From: an uncultured Clostridium sp. | GTDB taxonomy: Bacteria; Bacillota; Clostridia; TANB77; CAG-508 | NCBI GenBank assembly: GCA_948434985.1 | Contig: CAOJFV010000011.1 | Coordinates: 1 to 32,829, forward strand | Direction of reading: 5' to 3' | Length of the DNA: 32,829 nucleotides | In this document: in pieces, positions 31,479 to 32,829 of the stretch | Layout of the letters: each line of letters opens with the position of its first letter | How positions within the stretch are numbered: the stretch's first letter is position 1 | The notes under the pieces: model-generated | The model's input: the letters and a program-made list of their open reading frames with translations, nothing else | Told to the model about the DNA's origin: nothing | The model's database searches: none | Position numbers and translations under genes: made by a program

Positions 31479-31497
31479 AGCGGGCCTAGTGCCCGCT
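31479..31497 (+). terminator. GC-rich hairpin after alaS
   Basis: Arms AGCGGGC and GCCCGCT enclose the loop CTAGT and are followed only by TTAAAG, so termination may be weak. With its TAGGGAG lead-in it resembles the hairpin at 2392-2412. Confidence 0.5.
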
Positions 31498-31522
31498 TTA
31501 AAGCAAAGGAGATTATTTAATT

Positions 31523-31867
31523 ATGGAAGAGTGTATATTTTGTAAAATTATTAAAAAGGAAATACCATCTACAATATTATATGAGGATGATGAAATTATT
31601 GCATTTAAAGATATTAACCCAGCAGCACCAATTCATATATTAGTAATACCTAAAAAGCATATACCTTCTTTGGTAGAATTAGAAAAAGATGACGAATTAT
31701 TAATAGGAAAAATATATACAGTAATTAATAAATTAGCAGAAGCTCAAGGTGTAAAAGAAAGTGGATATAGGGTTATAGTAAATTGCGGAAAAGATGCAGG
31801 CCAAGAAGTAGGACATTTACACTTTCATTTATTAGCAGGTGCTAAATTTGGAGATAAAATTGTGTAA
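31523..31867 (+). CDS. HIT-family nucleotide hydrolase (HinT-like)
   Basis: The 114-residue protein is a full-length histidine-triad protein of the HinT branch, which hydrolyses nucleoside phosphoramidates such as AMP-lysine. It has the N-terminal CIFCKIIKKEIPSTILYEDD, the central INPAAPIHILVIPKKHIPSL and the catalytic HLHFHLL (H98, H100, H102). AAAGGAG precedes ATG 31523. It follows alaS by 63 bp and may be co-transcribed past the hairpin; a link to aminoacyl-adenylate clean-up is possible. Confidence 0.95.
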   Translation: MEECIFCKIIKKEIPSTILYEDDEIIAFKDINPAAPIHILVIPKKHIPSLVELEKDDELLIGKIYTVINKLAEAQGVKESGYRVIVNCGKDAGQEVGHLHFHLLAGAKFGDKIV

Positions 31868-31967
31868 GAAATATAAACAAAATACACAAAAAATGTAGGA
31901 AAAAGTAATAAAATGTGGTATAATAAAAATAAGTATGAAACAAGAGAGAAAATGGAGGTAGATGTGT

Positions 31968-32648
31968 ATGTTTAATAGTAAATATAGTAATGTACTTACA
32001 GTTATACTTATTATAGTTATAATCGCTATTTTAGGACTAATTGGATTTTTAGGATATGATTTTTATAGAAAATATTATATAGATAAAGATGCAGAAGATT
32101 TTATATCTCAATATGAGGAGCAAATAAAAAATACTGTAAATCAAAACGTAATTAATAACGAATCAAATAATTCAGTTTCAACTATAATTGATCCAGTGGG
32201 AGAGTTAGAGACTAATACAAATAGTAATGGTTCAAATTCTATAAAAGTTCCAACATATAAAGGATATAATGTATTAGGAACAATAGAAATACCAAAAACA
32301 GGTATAAAATATCCAATTTTGGATAAAGTAACTCCAAAGTCAATACAAGTTGCAGTTGCATATTATTATGGACCAGGTTTAAATAAAGTAGGAAATACAA
32401 CAATAGTAGGGCACAATTATAGAAATGGTGCTTTCTTTGGGAAAAACAAACAATTAGCTGTTGGAGATATTATATACATAACAGACAATACAGGAAAGAA
32501 AGTAAAATATACAATATATAAAACATATAAGACAACAGAAACAGATGCTGAATATATCACAAGAGATACAAATGGTGCAAGAGAAATATCTTTATCAACT
32601 TGTACAGATGATAGTAAAGGAAGATTAATAATACTTGCAAAAGAGTAA
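31968..32648 (+). CDS. Sortase
   Basis: A membrane transpeptidase that attaches proteins to the cell wall. The 226-residue protein has an N-terminal anchor (VLTVILIIVIIAILGLIGFL), a Ser/Asn-rich spacer and the sortase beta-barrel: GTIEIPKTGIKYPILD, H149 in VGHNYRNG, C212 in LSTCTDD and R219 in KGRLIILA. It is closest in appearance to class D. ATG 31968 is nine bases from GGAGG (31954-31958) and is preferred to ATG 31962, which is only three bases away. No substrate with a sorting signal is in the window. Confidence 0.9.
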   Translation: MFNSKYSNVLTVILIIVIIAILGLIGFLGYDFYRKYYIDKDAEDFISQYEEQIKNTVNQNVINNESNNSVSTIIDPVGELETNTNSNGSNSIKVPTYKGYNVLGTIEIPKTGIKYPILDKVTPKSIQVAVAYYYGPGLNKVGNTTIVGHNYRNGAFFGKNKQLAVGDIIYITDNTGKKVKYTIYKTYKTTETDAEYITRDTNGAREISLSTCTDDSKGRLIILAKE

Positions 32649-32682
32649 TATAAAAATTTAATATAAAAACTATAAAAAAATA

Positions 32683-32711
32683 TTGACAAAATAATATAAT
32701 TTAGGTAAAAT
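32683..32711 (+). promoter_or_regulatory. Promoter of tRNA-His
   Basis: A perfect TTGACA (32683-32688), a 17-base spacer and TAAAAT (32706-32711). Confidence 0.85.
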
Positions 32712-32749
32712 ATATTCTGCGTTGTTAAAAAATGTAACAATGCAGGAAT

Positions 32750-32827
32750 GGTGGATGTAGCGTAGTTGGTTAACGCGCCAGTTTGTGGCACTGGAGACCG
32801 TGGGTTCGAGTCCCATCTTCCACCCCA
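32750..32827 (+). tRNA. tRNA-His (anticodon GTG)
   Basis: The acceptor GTGGATG pairs with CTTCCAC apart from a T-T opposition; the D arm, the anticodon loop TTGTGGC with GTG, and the GTTCGAGT T loop are all in place. The extra 5' G at 32750 that marks tRNA-His pairs with the discriminator C at 32824, and CCA (32825-32827) is encoded. Confidence 0.95.
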
Positions 32828-32829
32828 TT

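Noticed and set aside
31459..31523. A hidden continuation of alaS by another frameshift
   Set aside because: Only 63 bp separate the stop from the HIT gene, and all frames there are short; the missing C-Ala domain is not present.

Overview
The window is a very AT-rich, gene-dense chromosomal segment of a low-GC Gram-positive bacterium, most likely an uncultured gut-type member of the Clostridia. Evidence: the rpsM-rpsK-rpsD-rpoA-rplQ end of the ribosomal superoperon, an S-box (SAM-I) riboswitch on metK, Zn-ribbon ribosomal protein S4, spore genes (spoVT, ytfJ/GerW with its DUF2953 partner), PolC-independent DnaE, a sortase and Firmicutes-type promoters.

Layout. 1-2990: ribosomal proteins and RNA polymerase alpha. 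3008-4350: SAM riboswitch and metK. 4404-7810: an XRE regulator, a membrane-anchored J-domain protein, ruvA and rarA, and a second XRE regulator. 7980-12962: small unknowns, a split TauE/SafE-type permease, a Cys-rich protein, the c-di-AMP synthase cdaA, a membrane-anchored glucosaminidase-like protein and a HAD phosphatase. 13124-18981: truA, a DUF2651-like membrane protein, rqcP, an XRE-TM protein, dnaE and a broken small ORF. 19020-23156: a foreign-looking 83-residue gene, a two-component system, the ytfI/ytfJ-type spore pair and a 139-bp inverted-repeat element. 23285-28887: recD2, a type III toxin-antitoxin locus (41-bp tandem-repeat RNA plus ToxN/AbiQ-family RNase), comF and a KAP-type P-loop NTPase. 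29055-32827: spoVT, a short alaS, a HIT protein, a sortase and tRNA-His.

Main discovery. Five otherwise ordinary genes (a dnaJ-like gene, truA, a histidine kinase, recD2, spoVT) are each interrupted by one to three +1 frameshifts, nine in all, and every one has the same form: an extra C directly before a glycine codon GGA or GGT, so that the in-frame codon at the break is CGG. Skipping that C restores the full family-typical protein each time, including the TruA catalytic motif and the helicase QGSE motif of RecD2. By eye I find no ordinary in-frame CGG in any of the other resident genes; the one exception is in the 83-residue gene, whose codon use looks foreign. The simplest reading is that CGG is not a normal arginine codon here and that CGGA/CGGT is decoded as one glycine, by quadruplet decoding or by a +1 frameshift at a vacant codon. 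The mechanism is inference; the pattern is read directly from the sequence.

Other points of interest are the type III toxin-antitoxin unit placed between recD2 and comF, the inverted-repeat element, an alanyl-tRNA synthetase without its C-terminal domain, and two leaders with mutually exclusive hairpins.
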